DNA of 39,902 nt from an uncultured Acidimicrobiales bacterium (lineage in GTDB: Bacteria > Actinomycetota > Acidimicrobiia > Acidimicrobiales > SZUA-35). The DNA lies in the NCBI GenBank assembly GCA_937922805.1, contig CALAJV010000012.1, positions 1 to 39,902 on the forward strand, in the 5' to 3' direction. Positions 16,577 to 26,042 of this stretch are shown here, piece by piece (within the stretch, counting starts at the first letter, position 1; every line of letters starts with the position of its first letter). A program made the position numbers and the translations under genes. The notes beneath the pieces are model-generated. The model worked only from the letters and a program-made list of their open reading frames with translations. It had not been told where the DNA came from and ran no database searches.

Positions 16577-17394
16577 TATTCAGTCTCTCTAGCGTCGATC
16601 TTTGCGAATGCCGCTCTAACCGCACGCATCCCTTCAACCGATCGAGGAAAACCGCCATATACCGTGAGCTGCACCATCACTTCTTCCACTTCTACTCGAG
16701 TGCAGCCATGATTAAGAGCGCCGGGAACGTGCACCCCTAGTTCTTCTGAACAGCGAAGGATGGCGAGGATGGCAACGGTAACGAGACTCCGGTCACGGCG
16801 AGACAGTTCAGAGCGAGCCCACAGTTCACCGAAGCCAAAATCGAACACCATCTCGCCAACGCCGCCCAAACGGTCGACAATTCCGGCTCGTGCCTCGGCC
16901 GGGTCCGACGGGGCCCGACCAGCAAACAAGGTGGACATCACATCCGCGGCTGCCGAGTAACGTTCGGTGTCATCAAACGCAGGACCCGGTTCTTTCGGAT
17001 CAAGCCGATCAACATCATCAAGCTTGGCAAACACCGCGTCTACTGTTCTGGTTGCCTGCATGGCCATCGGGAACCCGGCATAGCCAGCAACTTGATTTAC
17101 AACTTCACGAACCTCAGGTCGGGTAACTCCGTGGTTCAACGCCCCGTCTACGTGAGTAGCGAACTCTTCGGTTGAGCCGATAGAGGCTAAGAACGCGATC
17201 ACGATAAGGCTTCGGTCACGGCGAGAGAGTTGTGGCCTCGACCACAAATTTCCCAACACATGATCGACGGCAAAGCTGCCTAGATGGCCGTGGCGACGTT
17301 CCATCGACCCAGCAGCGCGTTCCCCATCTTCTACTCCCATCAAGGTGCTAAGAAGGTCAATCCCATTTTCCCGGCGTTGCTGTTGGGTAGTCAT
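16576..17394 (-). CDS. Tandem carboxymuconolactone decarboxylase (CMD/AhpD-like) protein
   Basis: A 272-residue protein with two similar halves. Each contains LWSRPQLSRRDRSLIVIAFL or LWARSELSRRDRSLVTVAIL, followed by a GALNHG(V/C)TR segment. This is the CMD double-domain arrangement. Redox-active CxxC of AhpD is absent, so it is of the decarboxylase-like rather than the peroxidase type. ATG 17394 is preferred over the TTG at 17436. The stop overlaps the start of the PLP enzyme gene, making a two-gene operon that probably acts on one small-molecule pathway, unidentified. Confidence 0.84.
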   Translation of the reverse strand: MTTQQQRRENGIDLLSTLMGVEDGERAAGSMERRHGHLGSFAVDHVLGNLWSRPQLSRRDRSLIVIAFLASIGSTEEFATHVDGALNHGVTRPEVREVVNQVAGYAGFPMAMQATRTVDAVFAKLDDVDRLDPKEPGPAFDDTERYSAAADVMSTLFAGRAPSDPAEARAGIVDRLGGVGEMVFDFGFGELWARSELSRRDRSLVTVAILAILRCSEELGVHVPGALNHGCTRVEVEEVMVQLTVYGGFPRSVEGMRAVRAAFAKIDARETE

Positions 17395-17510
17395 AGGCTC
17401 ACAGTATTCCCCATCAGCTAGAAGTGAGCCAGTCAACCAAACCGCTATCCCTCAGGTGACCCTTCTGACTGACCGGCGGTTTGCCAACCTGGATGACCTA
17501 AGATGACTGC

Positions 17511-18161
17511 TTGGAAGCATCGGCGACCACCAATCCAACTCGGACATTCCTTGGCTTCCTGATCTATCGATTTCGATCACCGCTACCGCGTCGTTTGTTG
17601 CAGTTGTTTCCCGGCCTCTTTTTGTTCGGTGTGGCCATGGCTTTGACCATCGAAGCCAAACTAGGGACCAACCCGTGGACCGTGTTTCACCAAGGGGTGG
17701 CGAACCGGGTGCCAGTTTCGATCGGAACAGTGGTGGTGGTTACCGGTCTGATTTTGCTAATCGTCTTTCGATTTATTAGCGAGCCGATTGGGTTTGGCAC
17801 GATTTGCAATGCGCTAGTTATCGGGCCATCGATCGACTTCACGTTGTGGGTTATCCCCGACATTGAAACGCTCTGGGCTCGAGCCGCGCTACTAGGAGCG
17901 GCACCAGTTTTGCTCGGCTTGGCATCTGGACTCTACATTGGCGCCGGTCTTGGCCCTGGACCTCGCGACGGGTTGATGACAGCGCTATCGAGACGAGGGC
18001 TCACTATCCCCCGGGCTCGACTTATTGTTGAACTCACAGCGCTTGGTGTTGGCTGGCTCCTAGGCGGTGACGTTGGAATCGGAACCGCGTTTTTTGCTAT
18101 CACGGTCGGCTGGTTCGTTGGGATCTTTCTCCCACCGCTTCAAATCGACCGAACCAACTAG
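17511..18161 (+). CDS. YczE/YitT-like integral membrane protein
   Basis: A 216-residue protein with about five TM helices. GTNPWTVFHQG and GLGPGPRDGLMTALSRR are the signature segments of the YczE/YyaS group, described in bacilli and actinobacteria without a firm biochemical role. TTG 17511 gives a 40-residue cytoplasmic N-terminus with LLQLFPGLFLFGVAMAL as the first helix. No strong ribosome-binding site is visible, so the start is uncertain. The last 4 bp overlap the convergent GGDEF-EAL gene. Confidence 0.75.
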   Translation: MEASATTNPTRTFLGFLIYRFRSPLPRRLLQLFPGLFLFGVAMALTIEAKLGTNPWTVFHQGVANRVPVSIGTVVVVTGLILLIVFRFISEPIGFGTICNALVIGPSIDFTLWVIPDIETLWARAALLGAAPVLLGLASGLYIGAGLGPGPRDGLMTALSRRGLTIPRARLIVELTALGVGWLLGGDVGIGTAFFAITVGWFVGIFLPPLQIDRTN

Positions 18162-20554
18162 ACTTCAGGCGACCCGTTTATCTCGGATCCGAACTCAGCA
18201 ACAATTTCGTCGTATGGCGCGGGACGAGCAAACAAATACCCTTGGCAGGTGGTAACACCCAAGCTCGCCAACGTTGCCGCTTGCTCTTCGGTTTCGACCC
18301 CTTCCAAGATCAAACTCAATGACAGGGACTCAGCCAGAGCCACTACATTTTGGACAATGATTTGCGTCCCCTGCCGATCAACATCAGCTGTGAAGGATCG
18401 GTCAATTTTCAGACCCGAAACCGGCAACGTGCGAAGATAGTTTAGTGATGCAAACCCGGAGCCGAAATCGTCAACGAACAGTTGAACGCCTAACTTAGCG
18501 ATCTGACGTAACGATTCGATAGTCGATTCGCCACCTGTTAGTTGGAGCCCTTCGGTTATCTCAAGGACTAGTTGGGATGGATCAAGGTTGTGTCTGGCCA
18601 AAGTCGCTTCTACCAACTCGCCAAACCGTCCGGACCGTAGCTGTAGCGGTGACACGTTAACAGACCACGCAAGATCTCGTCGGGGGTCTGCTGCTGCCTG
18701 GCGTGCTACCTCATCCAACACCCATGCGCCTATATCTTCGATCAAGCCACGTCGTTCGGCCAGCCCGATGAAGCCATCGGGGAAAATTAGCCGATCTTCA
18801 AACATCCACCGAGTAAGAGCTTCGTACGCCACCACCTTGCCGGTGTCGAGCGCAACGATCGGCTGATAGTGCACGACTAAACTTCCATCGTTACAGGCAG
18901 TGCGAAGCGCCGCGTCGCGGTTGAGTTCGAGCCGTTGATCTGTGAACATCGACGCTCGGAACAGACCTGGGTCTTGAGAACCAAGCCTTTTCTGCTCGTA
19001 CATCGCCAGGTCGGCATCGGCAATCATCCGTTCGGCGGTTTGGGTTCCCCCGGTATCAATTGTCAAACCACAGCTTGCACCCATCTCGACAACTTCGGTA
19101 CCGACGAGAAACCGTCCGGTAACGGCATCCAGAACTCGGCGGGCGATAATCATCGCTGTTGCCGCATTGCCAACGTCTGAACAGACGACCAAGAACTCGT
19201 CGCCACCTAACCGGGCTACCAGATCTGTGGGTCGTACCGAAGGTTTAAGACTGTCGGCGATCTGGACTAAAAGCTCGTCACCGACATTGTGGCCAAGTAC
19301 GTCGTTAACCTGCTTGAACCCATTCAAGTCGAGAAAGATGACCGCAACCGTTGACTCATTATCGGCCGCTCCATGCAATGCCTCCTCCAAATAGTCGAGA
19401 ATCGCCGTGCGGTTGGCGAGTCCGGTGAGATCATCATGAGTTGCCTTCTGCACCAGTTTGTTCTGAAGTTGCCAGCTTTCGGTTATGTCATCCAAACAGG
19501 CGACCAAACCTGAACTGAGACCATCAAAGTTCTCAAGCGAACGAAGCGAGAGACGCCAACGGCGTTGATCGGTACTCCCCTCAGCCGGAACCACAGTGAC
19601 GTCGCGGTTGTAGGCACCGGTGCTCGCCAACTCAGCCATGCCAACTTCGATAACTTCTTCTTTGGTTGGATCAATCAACAGTTGAAGCAGCGCTCCATTC
19701 GCGGCAGATTGACCAATGCCGGTCATCTCTCGCCACCGGTCATTAGCGAAGACCAACTCAAGATTGGAGTCGAACTGAGCAATACCAGAAGGGAGAGCGT
19801 CGGCGATGCCTTGGATTACTCGATCCCGATCGGCGGCAGCCATAACCGCGTCACCGCGCTCGGTTGCCTCAACAATTTCTCGCAAGATGTAGCCTGCTGA
19901 ATCAAGAAGGTTTCGGTGAGTAACCTCCACCCAAATCCAAGATCCTTGGCAAGTCTTGTATCGACCAAAGTGCTGGTAGCGCGATCCTGGCCGCTTCAGC
20001 ATCTCGAGCCAAAGAAGGATTGCTTCCGGCCGGTCGGATGGGTGGAGCAAGTCGGTGGAGGCAACACCAACAAGTTCGCCCGGCCCGTACCCGAGAAGCT
20101 TTTCGGCTATCTCATCAGCCTCTTGAATTACCGCCACCATGTCGACGTGGATTTTTCCAACGATCCCGTCGGTACCTGTCTGACGAAGCTTTTCGGTGTC
20201 GAGATCCACGAGGGTAATAACGCAGTTCGGACCATGAATGAGATTCACGCTTCGGATCGACACCGTTTCGGTGTCGCCGGTCCGTTCCGCAGTAAACAAC
20301 GACGTGCCGTTGGCAAGCACATCGTTCCACGACTGAATGGCCTGAACGGCGAACTCATCAGTCACCAGTTCTGCGAAGGTGGCCACCTTACCGACGTTGC
20401 CATACCGACTCGATACGTCGGCTGGCGGATCGATCCCGATGCCGTCGCTATCGAAACAGTAAATCTGAACGTCAGGGGCCTTTTTAACTGCATCGGAAAC
20501 TGCCCACCAACGGGCATCTTCAAGTATGTCCGAGGCCCACTTTTCTACTTGCAT
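18158..20554 (-). CDS. PAS-GGDEF-EAL cyclic-di-GMP turnover protein
   Basis: A 798-residue soluble regulator. Residues 1-120 are an unassigned, possibly sensory, region; PAS-like domains cover about 135-230 and 245-360. The GGDEF domain (about 370-530) has an intact GGDEF at 450-454 and an inhibitory-site RPTD at 441-444, spaced 5 residues before it. The EAL domain (from about 545) has EAL at 578-580, NVSP, LEITEG, DDFGSG, LKIDRSF and GVETEEQ, so all metal and catalytic residues are present. Both diguanylate cyclase and phosphodiesterase activity are possible. No TM segment is seen, so signals are probably cytoplasmic. It lies alone on the minus strand. Confidence 0.93.
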   Translation of the reverse strand: MQVEKWASDILEDARWWAVSDAVKKAPDVQIYCFDSDGIGIDPPADVSSRYGNVGKVATFAELVTDEFAVQAIQSWNDVLANGTSLFTAERTGDTETVSIRSVNLIHGPNCVITLVDLDTEKLRQTGTDGIVGKIHVDMVAVIQEADEIAEKLLGYGPGELVGVASTDLLHPSDRPEAILLWLEMLKRPGSRYQHFGRYKTCQGSWIWVEVTHRNLLDSAGYILREIVEATERGDAVMAAADRDRVIQGIADALPSGIAQFDSNLELVFANDRWREMTGIGQSAANGALLQLLIDPTKEEVIEVGMAELASTGAYNRDVTVVPAEGSTDQRRWRLSLRSLENFDGLSSGLVACLDDITESWQLQNKLVQKATHDDLTGLANRTAILDYLEEALHGAADNESTVAVIFLDLNGFKQVNDVLGHNVGDELLVQIADSLKPSVRPTDLVARLGGDEFLVVCSDVGNAATAMIIARRVLDAVTGRFLVGTEVVEMGASCGLTIDTGGTQTAERMIADADLAMYEQKRLGSQDPGLFRASMFTDQRLELNRDAALRTACNDGSLVVHYQPIVALDTGKVVAYEALTRWMFEDRLIFPDGFIGLAERRGLIEDIGAWVLDEVARQAAADPRRDLAWSVNVSPLQLRSGRFGELVEATLARHNLDPSQLVLEITEGLQLTGGESTIESLRQIAKLGVQLFVDDFGSGFASLNYLRTLPVSGLKIDRSFTADVDRQGTQIIVQNVVALAESLSLSLILEGVETEEQAATLASLGVTTCQGYLFARPAPYDEIVAEFGSEINGSPEV

Positions 20555-20613
20555 GGTTCTTTAACGACAAAGTGTCCGTCCGACCTTAGGCTGGTTGCCA
20601 TGAGCCGGTAGAC

Positions 20614-20820
20614 CTATGGCCTTGGTCTCACCACAAAGGCCACGCAACCAGCGATCCACAACAGGCTGGCCACCGCAGTCAGCCAATCCCCCAGCCATAC
20701 CCCGTTAATAAAAAACAAGACGCCGCTCAACCCAAACATTGCCCACCCAACGTACTGATTGCGAGGCAAGGGGTCCATCGATCGCTCTACCCGCCGATCG
20801 GCCCGGTCGACATCTTTCAT
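20614..20820 (-). CDS. Small two-TM membrane protein, function unknown
   Basis: A 68-residue protein: 25 polar residues with many Arg and Asp, then two helices (VGWAMFGLSGVLFFINGVW and WLTAVASLLWIAGCVAFVV) and a short basic tail. ATG 20820 follows TATCTT by 6 nt, so a leaderless mRNA is likely. GTG 20826 is the alternative. No family recognised. It diverges from the helicase gene. Confidence 0.55.
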   Translation of the reverse strand: MKDVDRADRRVERSMDPLPRNQYVGWAMFGLSGVLFFINGVWLGDWLTAVASLLWIAGCVAFVVRPRP

Positions 20821-20908
20821 TCCCACAAGATAGACCAGTCGTCACTGGGGTGCACTAGCCTTGACCTCGGCTAAGAACCGCCCAAGTGGCGACACAGGAG
20901 AACACAGC

Positions 20909-23900
20909 GTGGGTCGAACAATCCAATGTGGACATTGCGGGGGCGAACATAGCTCAATTACTGAAGTTCGGAACTGCTCAGCAGATAATCCACAGCCACA
21001 CGATAGTTCTGCCCCGCCACTGCCAACATTCGAAGACACCGACCACGACACGACGTCTGCCGGAGCTCAATCAACATCGTCCGGCCCGCCCGATCGAAGT
21101 CGAATCAAGCAACGGCGACCGAGCCCAAAAAGTTCGGGACGAGCTAGCGGCCGGGGGGCTAGTACGCGGCCGACCGAAACAGTCAAGACCATTCCGATAG
21201 CTGGCGGATTCGACCCGAAACAACTTGTCGGGAATCCGACGTTGGGGAGAGGAATAGTCCTCGATCCAGAGGCCGAAGTTCCCGAGCCTTGGCGGCAATG
21301 CGAAGAGCTGGAGGTAAGCGTTCACGCTCCGAGTGAACTCGTCGATCAACTCTATTCAGCTTGGCGCAACCGCGAACCACTTATTGTTCGCTGGTCCGGT
21401 CCCTTCCCTAGTCCGACTGACCTACAAGACGATGCTCCGCAGTTTCATGACCTAACCCCGTCCTATGAGGTACCGCTGGAAAGACTGTTCTTTGCCGTGA
21501 CCGCCAACAACGTCGTCGCTCTCGACGCCGAACCACACTTGGGTGGAAGCTTCGCTCCGCTGAGTAGTGCCATTGCTGCTGGAACTAGTCGACCGGAACC
21601 CCCAAAGTCTGACAATCGTCAAGCTGCACGTGGAGACGTTTCGATCGGCGGAGATTGGGCGTGGTTGGATGGTGGACCGTTCGATCTCGAACTAGCGGCC
21701 ACCATTGACGGTCAACTGATACCACGAGTGAACTGGCTCGTTGGCAACGTTCAGCCGCTAAAGCAGTACGCTCCGCCAACGGCCAAGCTTGCAGCCGACC
21801 AACTGGCTGCAGTAAGCCACAACGGTGGCCCGGCTCGAATTCTCGCTCCTGCTGGTTCAGGTAAGACTCGTGTTCTGACCGAGCGGGCTCGATATTTGGT
21901 CACGCAATGTGGAGTCGATCCCAGGGCCGTCTCGCTGGTTGCGTACAACCGACGGGCCAAAGACGAAATGCGAGAACGGCTCGACGACATTGGTCGGCTC
22001 GACGTTCGAACGTTGAACAGCATGGCCTTGGCAATAGCGGCAGGAACAGGCCCATTCCGAGCAGTCAGCCAACAAAGCCCACCAACGACGATCAATGAGA
22101 TCGACGCTAGACGAATTTTGGGCCGGCTGGTGCCGGGCCGCCGACGGCAGCGGCTAACCGATCCTTTGGAGTCGTGGGTCGATGCGTTGTCGGCTTGCCG
22201 CCTCGGCTTGCGACGCCCCGAGGAAGTCGAAGCCGCCTACGGGGGCGACATTACTGGATTCCCAGAAGTTCTGGAGAACTACCGGGCCGAGTTGAAACGA
22301 TCGAACTCGCTAGATTTCGATGAACAAGTTGTTCGAGCAATTGAGCGGCTTTGTGGTGAACCTGCGGTGCGGTCAGTGGCAAGAACCTACGCCCCACTGC
22401 TCTTAATCGACGAGTTCCAAGATCTGACCCCAGCACACCTATTATTAATGCGTCTACTGGCTGGACCGGCTGGCGATGTGTTCGCTGTCGGTGATGATGA
22501 TCAGACGATTTACGGTTACGCCGGCGCTTCTCCCAATTGGCTGATCAACTTCGAAAGCTTCTTTCCCGGCGCCGCCGATCACCGATTAGAAGTCAACTAC
22601 CGTTGCCCTCCCGACGTTGTTGCTTCGGCAGTGAAGCTACTTTCGCACAATCAGCATCGTGTGGCCAAGACCATTTCGCCCGGCACCGATCCTCGAATCG
22701 GTGGCGTTGATGAGCTGAACATTCTGAAATCTGGAGATCCCCAAGACAATTTGGTTTCCCACGTTCAAGCCCTGGTTGACGGAGGAGCGTCGGAGTCTGA
22801 AATTGCGGTGTTGTCTCGAGTCCACGCTGCGCTTCTTCCGGCGGCGATGCATCTAACTGACGCTGGTTTCGCGGTGGTTGGAACTGCGGGCATCGGTCCG
22901 GACATGCTTAACCGTTCCGGAGTTGGGGCTGCCATTGCCTGGCTACGACTGGCAACTGCCCCCGATACAGCCTTCAACGGCGAAGACATTCGATTAGCGC
23001 TTAAGCGACCTCCCCGATCACTTCATCCCCGAGTGGCCGACTGGGCCTGCGAGCAAGGATCAGTTCGGGATCTTCTTCGCCTATCGGAACGCCTTAACAC
23101 CGAGCGCGAAGCTGACACAGTTGCTTCTTTTGCGGCCGACATTGCCGATATGCGCCGAGCGGTTGACGATGGTGCTGACACCGAAGAACTCTTGAGTCAT
23201 CTGTACTCCGAGATCGGCTTATTGGGAGCGGCAACCCAACTCGACACGTCGCAACGAACGGCGCGACGAGCCGCCCATGCCGATGAGCTGCTAGCCCTTC
23301 TTTCGGTTGCCCGACTTCACCCTTCTCCCCGAAGTTTTGCCAAATGGTTGAGGGAGGGCCTAGAAGTGCTGCCTCGATTCATTCCAGATGAACCTCAGGC
23401 AGGGATCGTTCTGGCCACAGTTCACACCACAAAAGGACTCGAGTGGCCCCATGTAGTTGTTCACGACTGCCGCGACGACCTCTACCCTCATAGGCTCGCT
23501 ACTGACATAGAAGAAGAGCGCCGCATTTTTCACGTAGCTGTTACTCGTGGCCGCGAAAGTGTGGCGGTAACCGCATCCGGACCCCCATCTCGGTTCATTG
23601 CCGAATTGGCCGAAGCTCGACCAACCGATCGGCCGTGGCCTTCAACTCCAGTTGTATCCGAAGGTCGAGTCGCTGGTTCTTCAGCCGGAGGCAAGCCTGT
23701 GGCTAAGGGGTCGAAACCGGGTAAGTCTGATCGGACTGAACCAGCATCAGCGGCCGAGGCGAAGCTCCGAGAAGCGTTAACCGAGTGGCGGCGGGAGCGG
23801 TCAAAGCAGGACAAGGTCCCGGCCTACGTTGTTCTCGACAATAAGACACTAGACCTAATCGCCAACGCGGCACCAAACGATTTAGCTGCCCTCGGCAAAC

Positions 23901-23974
23901 TACCCGGCATTGGGGCAGTCAAACTCGAACGCTACGGTGCTGACATTCTTGGCCTAGTGGCAAGCGCCTCCTGA
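20909..23974 (+). CDS. UvrD/Rep-type SF1 DNA helicase with N-terminal extension and HRDC domain
   Basis: A 1021-residue 3'-5' helicase. Motif I is LAPAGSGKT at about 313-321, motif II LLIDEFQDLTP near 500, then GDDDQTIYGYAG, VNYRCPP, HTTKGLEWPHV and VAVTRGRES (motif VI near 878). A C-terminal HRDC domain (about 950-1021) resembles that of actinobacterial UvrD2. The N-terminal 300 residues are unusual: a C-x2-C-x3-H-x8-C cluster in the first 30, a disordered Ser/Pro/Arg-rich part, then an unassigned domain containing the segment around WAWLDGGPFDLELA. GTG 20909 has AGGAG (20896-20900) 8 nt upstream, better than the TTG at 20861. It likely acts in DNA repair. Confidence 0.9.
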   Translation: MGRTIQCGHCGGEHSSITEVRNCSADNPQPHDSSAPPLPTFEDTDHDTTSAGAQSTSSGPPDRSRIKQRRPSPKSSGRASGRGASTRPTETVKTIPIAGGFDPKQLVGNPTLGRGIVLDPEAEVPEPWRQCEELEVSVHAPSELVDQLYSAWRNREPLIVRWSGPFPSPTDLQDDAPQFHDLTPSYEVPLERLFFAVTANNVVALDAEPHLGGSFAPLSSAIAAGTSRPEPPKSDNRQAARGDVSIGGDWAWLDGGPFDLELAATIDGQLIPRVNWLVGNVQPLKQYAPPTAKLAADQLAAVSHNGGPARILAPAGSGKTRVLTERARYLVTQCGVDPRAVSLVAYNRRAKDEMRERLDDIGRLDVRTLNSMALAIAAGTGPFRAVSQQSPPTTINEIDARRILGRLVPGRRRQRLTDPLESWVDALSACRLGLRRPEEVEAAYGGDITGFPEVLENYRAELKRSNSLDFDEQVVRAIERLCGEPAVRSVARTYAPLLLIDEFQDLTPAHLLLMRLLAGPAGDVFAVGDDDQTIYGYAGASPNWLINFESFFPGAADHRLEVNYRCPPDVVASAVKLLSHNQHRVAKTISPGTDPRIGGVDELNILKSGDPQDNLVSHVQALVDGGASESEIAVLSRVHAALLPAAMHLTDAGFAVVGTAGIGPDMLNRSGVGAAIAWLRLATAPDTAFNGEDIRLALKRPPRSLHPRVADWACEQGSVRDLLRLSERLNTEREADTVASFAADIADMRRAVDDGADTEELLSHLYSEIGLLGAATQLDTSQRTARRAAHADELLALLSVARLHPSPRSFAKWLREGLEVLPRFIPDEPQAGIVLATVHTTKGLEWPHVVVHDCRDDLYPHRLATDIEEERRIFHVAVTRGRESVAVTASGPPSRFIAELAEARPTDRPWPSTPVVSEGRVAGSSAGGKPVAKGSKPGKSDRTEPASAAEAKLREALTEWRRERSKQDKVPAYVVLDNKTLDLIANAAPNDLAALGKLPGIGAVKLERYGADILGLVASAS

Positions 23975-23981
23975 CCTCCGA

Positions 23982-24500
23982 CTAGCTACCGACCAAACCA
24001 CCAGTAGCTAGCCATTGGGCCCACTCGGCCCGATAGGCAGGAACAAGCATGATCGTGCCAGCAGGAACAGTTGGCGTTGATCGAAGTGTCCAACCCAGTT
24101 CGGATAAGAGCTTGTTTCCCTTGACCGAATTGTGTCGGGCGCACATTAAAACGCAGTTCTCCCACGAGGTTGCTCCATCACGAGAGCGGGGAACAATATG
24201 GTCAACGGTCGTTCCTCGGTCGGGACAACCCGAGACCTGACACTGCCGACCGTCGCGAATGGAAAGTGCCGCTTTGGAAAACCGCGGGGGACGAATCCGA
24301 CGCATTCCGGCGAAAGAAACCATCCGCATAAGTCGGACAACCTGTGGGAGTGGGAACTCAGCACCACCCGACGAACGAACGACCCGGTTGCCGTCTTGTT
24401 CAACCATTTCGGCTCGACCGGTAACCATTAAGGTGATTGCGCGCTTCCATGACACCACTGTCAACGGCTCATATGAGGCGTTCAATAGTAGTACTGACAT
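23982..24500 (-). CDS. HNH endonuclease
   Basis: A 172-residue protein of a type widespread in actinobacteria. It begins VLLLNASYEPLTVVSWKRA, a conserved N-terminal segment. The nuclease core has CQVSGC, TVDHIVPRSRDG, ENCVLMCARHN and VKGN, which supply the HNH residues and the structural zinc cysteines. The biological target is unknown. ATG 24500 has AAGGGTGAG about 6 nt upstream. It converges on the helicase gene with 7 bp between them. The next 230 bp upstream hold no gene that I can support. Confidence 0.9.
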   Translation of the reverse strand: MSVLLLNASYEPLTVVSWKRAITLMVTGRAEMVEQDGNRVVRSSGGAEFPLPQVVRLMRMVSFAGMRRIRPPRFSKAALSIRDGRQCQVSGCPDRGTTVDHIVPRSRDGATSWENCVLMCARHNSVKGNKLLSELGWTLRSTPTVPAGTIMLVPAYRAEWAQWLATGGLVGS

Positions 24501-24733
24501 GTGCGCTCACCCTTCCCGTTTACCTCTCACCGCCAAGGAGCCTCCGTCGTGCACTAATTTTGCCTTTACTACGTATCGGGCGCCCGGCGCTACACCTCAA
24601 CTTATGATCGATACGCGGTTCCGTCAAAAGAATTAGTGGTGGACCATCAAACCAAGGGCTTTTGGGGACAGTTCATGCCTGAGCGAAGAAACGGCACCAG
24701 AACCGGACTGATTGTTCAGTCAGGCAGTCGGGG

Positions 24734-25711
24734 CTACGTGTTGGTTATCTCATTAAGAGGTTCGAGCCCTTCCAAAATTCGCTGACAGTTTTCGAATTGA
24801 GCAGTATTGATGGCGTACTGCCGCTCCACCGTTCCGCTCGCGATGTGAGGCGTGCAAATGACGTTCGGCAACTGAAATACGGGATGGTCCAGCTGAGCTG
24901 GTTCGGGGTCGAAAACGTCGAGACCGGCTCCAAGAAGATGACCCGAAGACACGGCCTGATAAAGGTCATCAAGGTCGTAAGTAGGTCCACGGCTGGCGTT
25001 GATGAATAGAGCGCCCGACTTCATCGCGTTGAACTGCTCGGCCCTCATCATCTTGTTAGTTTCAGTGGTTAGCGGCACATGAAGCGTCACAATGTCGGAT
25101 TCAGCGAGTAGCTGATCAGTTGGCATGCCAGTTAGTTTGTACTGCTGTTCAAGCTCAGCTGGCGGGTCAACAATGTCGTTGAACAAAACTCGGCAACCGA
25201 AGGCGTGACCAAGATGGGCGACCCGGCGCCCGATGCGGCCAAGGCCGACAATGCCGAGGGTCTTGTACGCCACGTTGTGGGAGCCTTCGCGCCAGCCAAA
25301 CATGTTCCATTCGCCAGATCGAACACTGGCTTGCACCGCTGGTAACTGCTTGCTGAGGGCCAGAATCATCATGAATACGTGCTCTGCAACCCCTTCTGGC
25401 GTCATCGCCGGCGTGACGGCAACCGGAATACCACGTTCGGCTAAAGCATCCGTCGCAATAGCGTCGTAGCCAACCCCGTTGTGCATTACCAACTTGCACC
25501 GTTCCAGCAGTTCGACCTGTTCGGCGCTTAACGACAAACAGACAATGAAGTCAGCTCGAGGAAGGACTTGCTCAACTGCTGCGTCATCGTTTAAGTCGAG
25601 AAACACAACGTCGAAATTGCCCGGATTCACCTCGGCCACGACCGATTGAATCCAAGGGTGACACGTGGTGTACACCACCAGAGGTCTATCCAAGTCGTTC
25701 ATTTCAGTCAT
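24734..25711 (-). CDS. D-2-hydroxyacid dehydrogenase family protein (CtBP-like)
   Basis: A 325-residue oxidoreductase. The Rossmann domain has GIVGLGRIGRRVA and VLFNDI for NAD. Catalytic-site segments are HVPLTTETN, NASRGPTYDLDDL (Arg), the Glu-bearing LDVFDPEP and TPHIASGT with the acid-base His. The substrate-binding entry is HNGVGYDAI. It would reduce a 2-keto acid or oxidise the 2-hydroxy acid; substrate unknown. The longer frame from TTG 25819 is rejected in favour of ATG 25711, which has GGGAG 7 nt upstream. It diverges from the small zinc-ribbon gene. Confidence 0.88.
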   Translation of the reverse strand: MTEMNDLDRPLVVYTTCHPWIQSVVAEVNPGNFDVVFLDLNDDAAVEQVLPRADFIVCLSLSAEQVELLERCKLVMHNGVGYDAIATDALAERGIPVAVTPAMTPEGVAEHVFMMILALSKQLPAVQASVRSGEWNMFGWREGSHNVAYKTLGIVGLGRIGRRVAHLGHAFGCRVLFNDIVDPPAELEQQYKLTGMPTDQLLAESDIVTLHVPLTTETNKMMRAEQFNAMKSGALFINASRGPTYDLDDLYQAVSSGHLLGAGLDVFDPEPAQLDHPVFQLPNVICTPHIASGTVERQYAINTAQFENCQRILEGLEPLNEITNT

Positions 25712-25823
25712 TGCGCAGCTCCCATCGAGTACCGGCCTCGTGAGCCGCACTGTAACCGATAAGGCACAACTGGTTAAAACAGACAGCACTTCGAGAGAGT
25801 CACAATCGCTACAATCCAAACCT

Positions 25824-26027
25824 ATGGGCAGCGATTCGACCGAGGACAGTCTTTCAAAGGCCCATGATCAGGTTCTACACCAGCGAGCAAACCGACAAGC
25901 AAGAACTACACCGGAGCACGCCTGTCAGGCGTGCCAATCACCCCATGCCAATCGCTACGGAACGCCAAGTGGAGAGGCGTTTTTGTGCCACCCCTGTGCA
26001 ACCTTGCATGACATTGGCTGCCCGTAG
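25824..26027 (+). CDS. Small zinc-ribbon-like protein
   Basis: A 67-residue protein. A polar N-terminal half is followed by CQAC and, 18 residues on, CHPC, with a nearby HD and a final Cys. Two CxxC pairs form a plausible treble-clef or ribbon zinc site. ATG 25824 follows TACAAT (25810-25815) by 8 nt with no ribosome-binding site, so the mRNA is probably leaderless. The frame is also open further upstream, but that part lies within the divergent dehydrogenase gene. No family recognised; a regulatory or structural role is only a guess. Confidence 0.5.
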   Translation: MGSDSTEDSLSKAHDQVLHQRANRQARTTPEHACQACQSPHANRYGTPSGEAFLCHPCATLHDIGCP

Positions 26028-26042
26028 CAAGCAGTTCTGGTA

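Noticed and set aside
20861..20908. TTG 20861 as helicase start
   Set aside because: The GTG at 20909 has AGGAG at good distance; the upstream codons have none.
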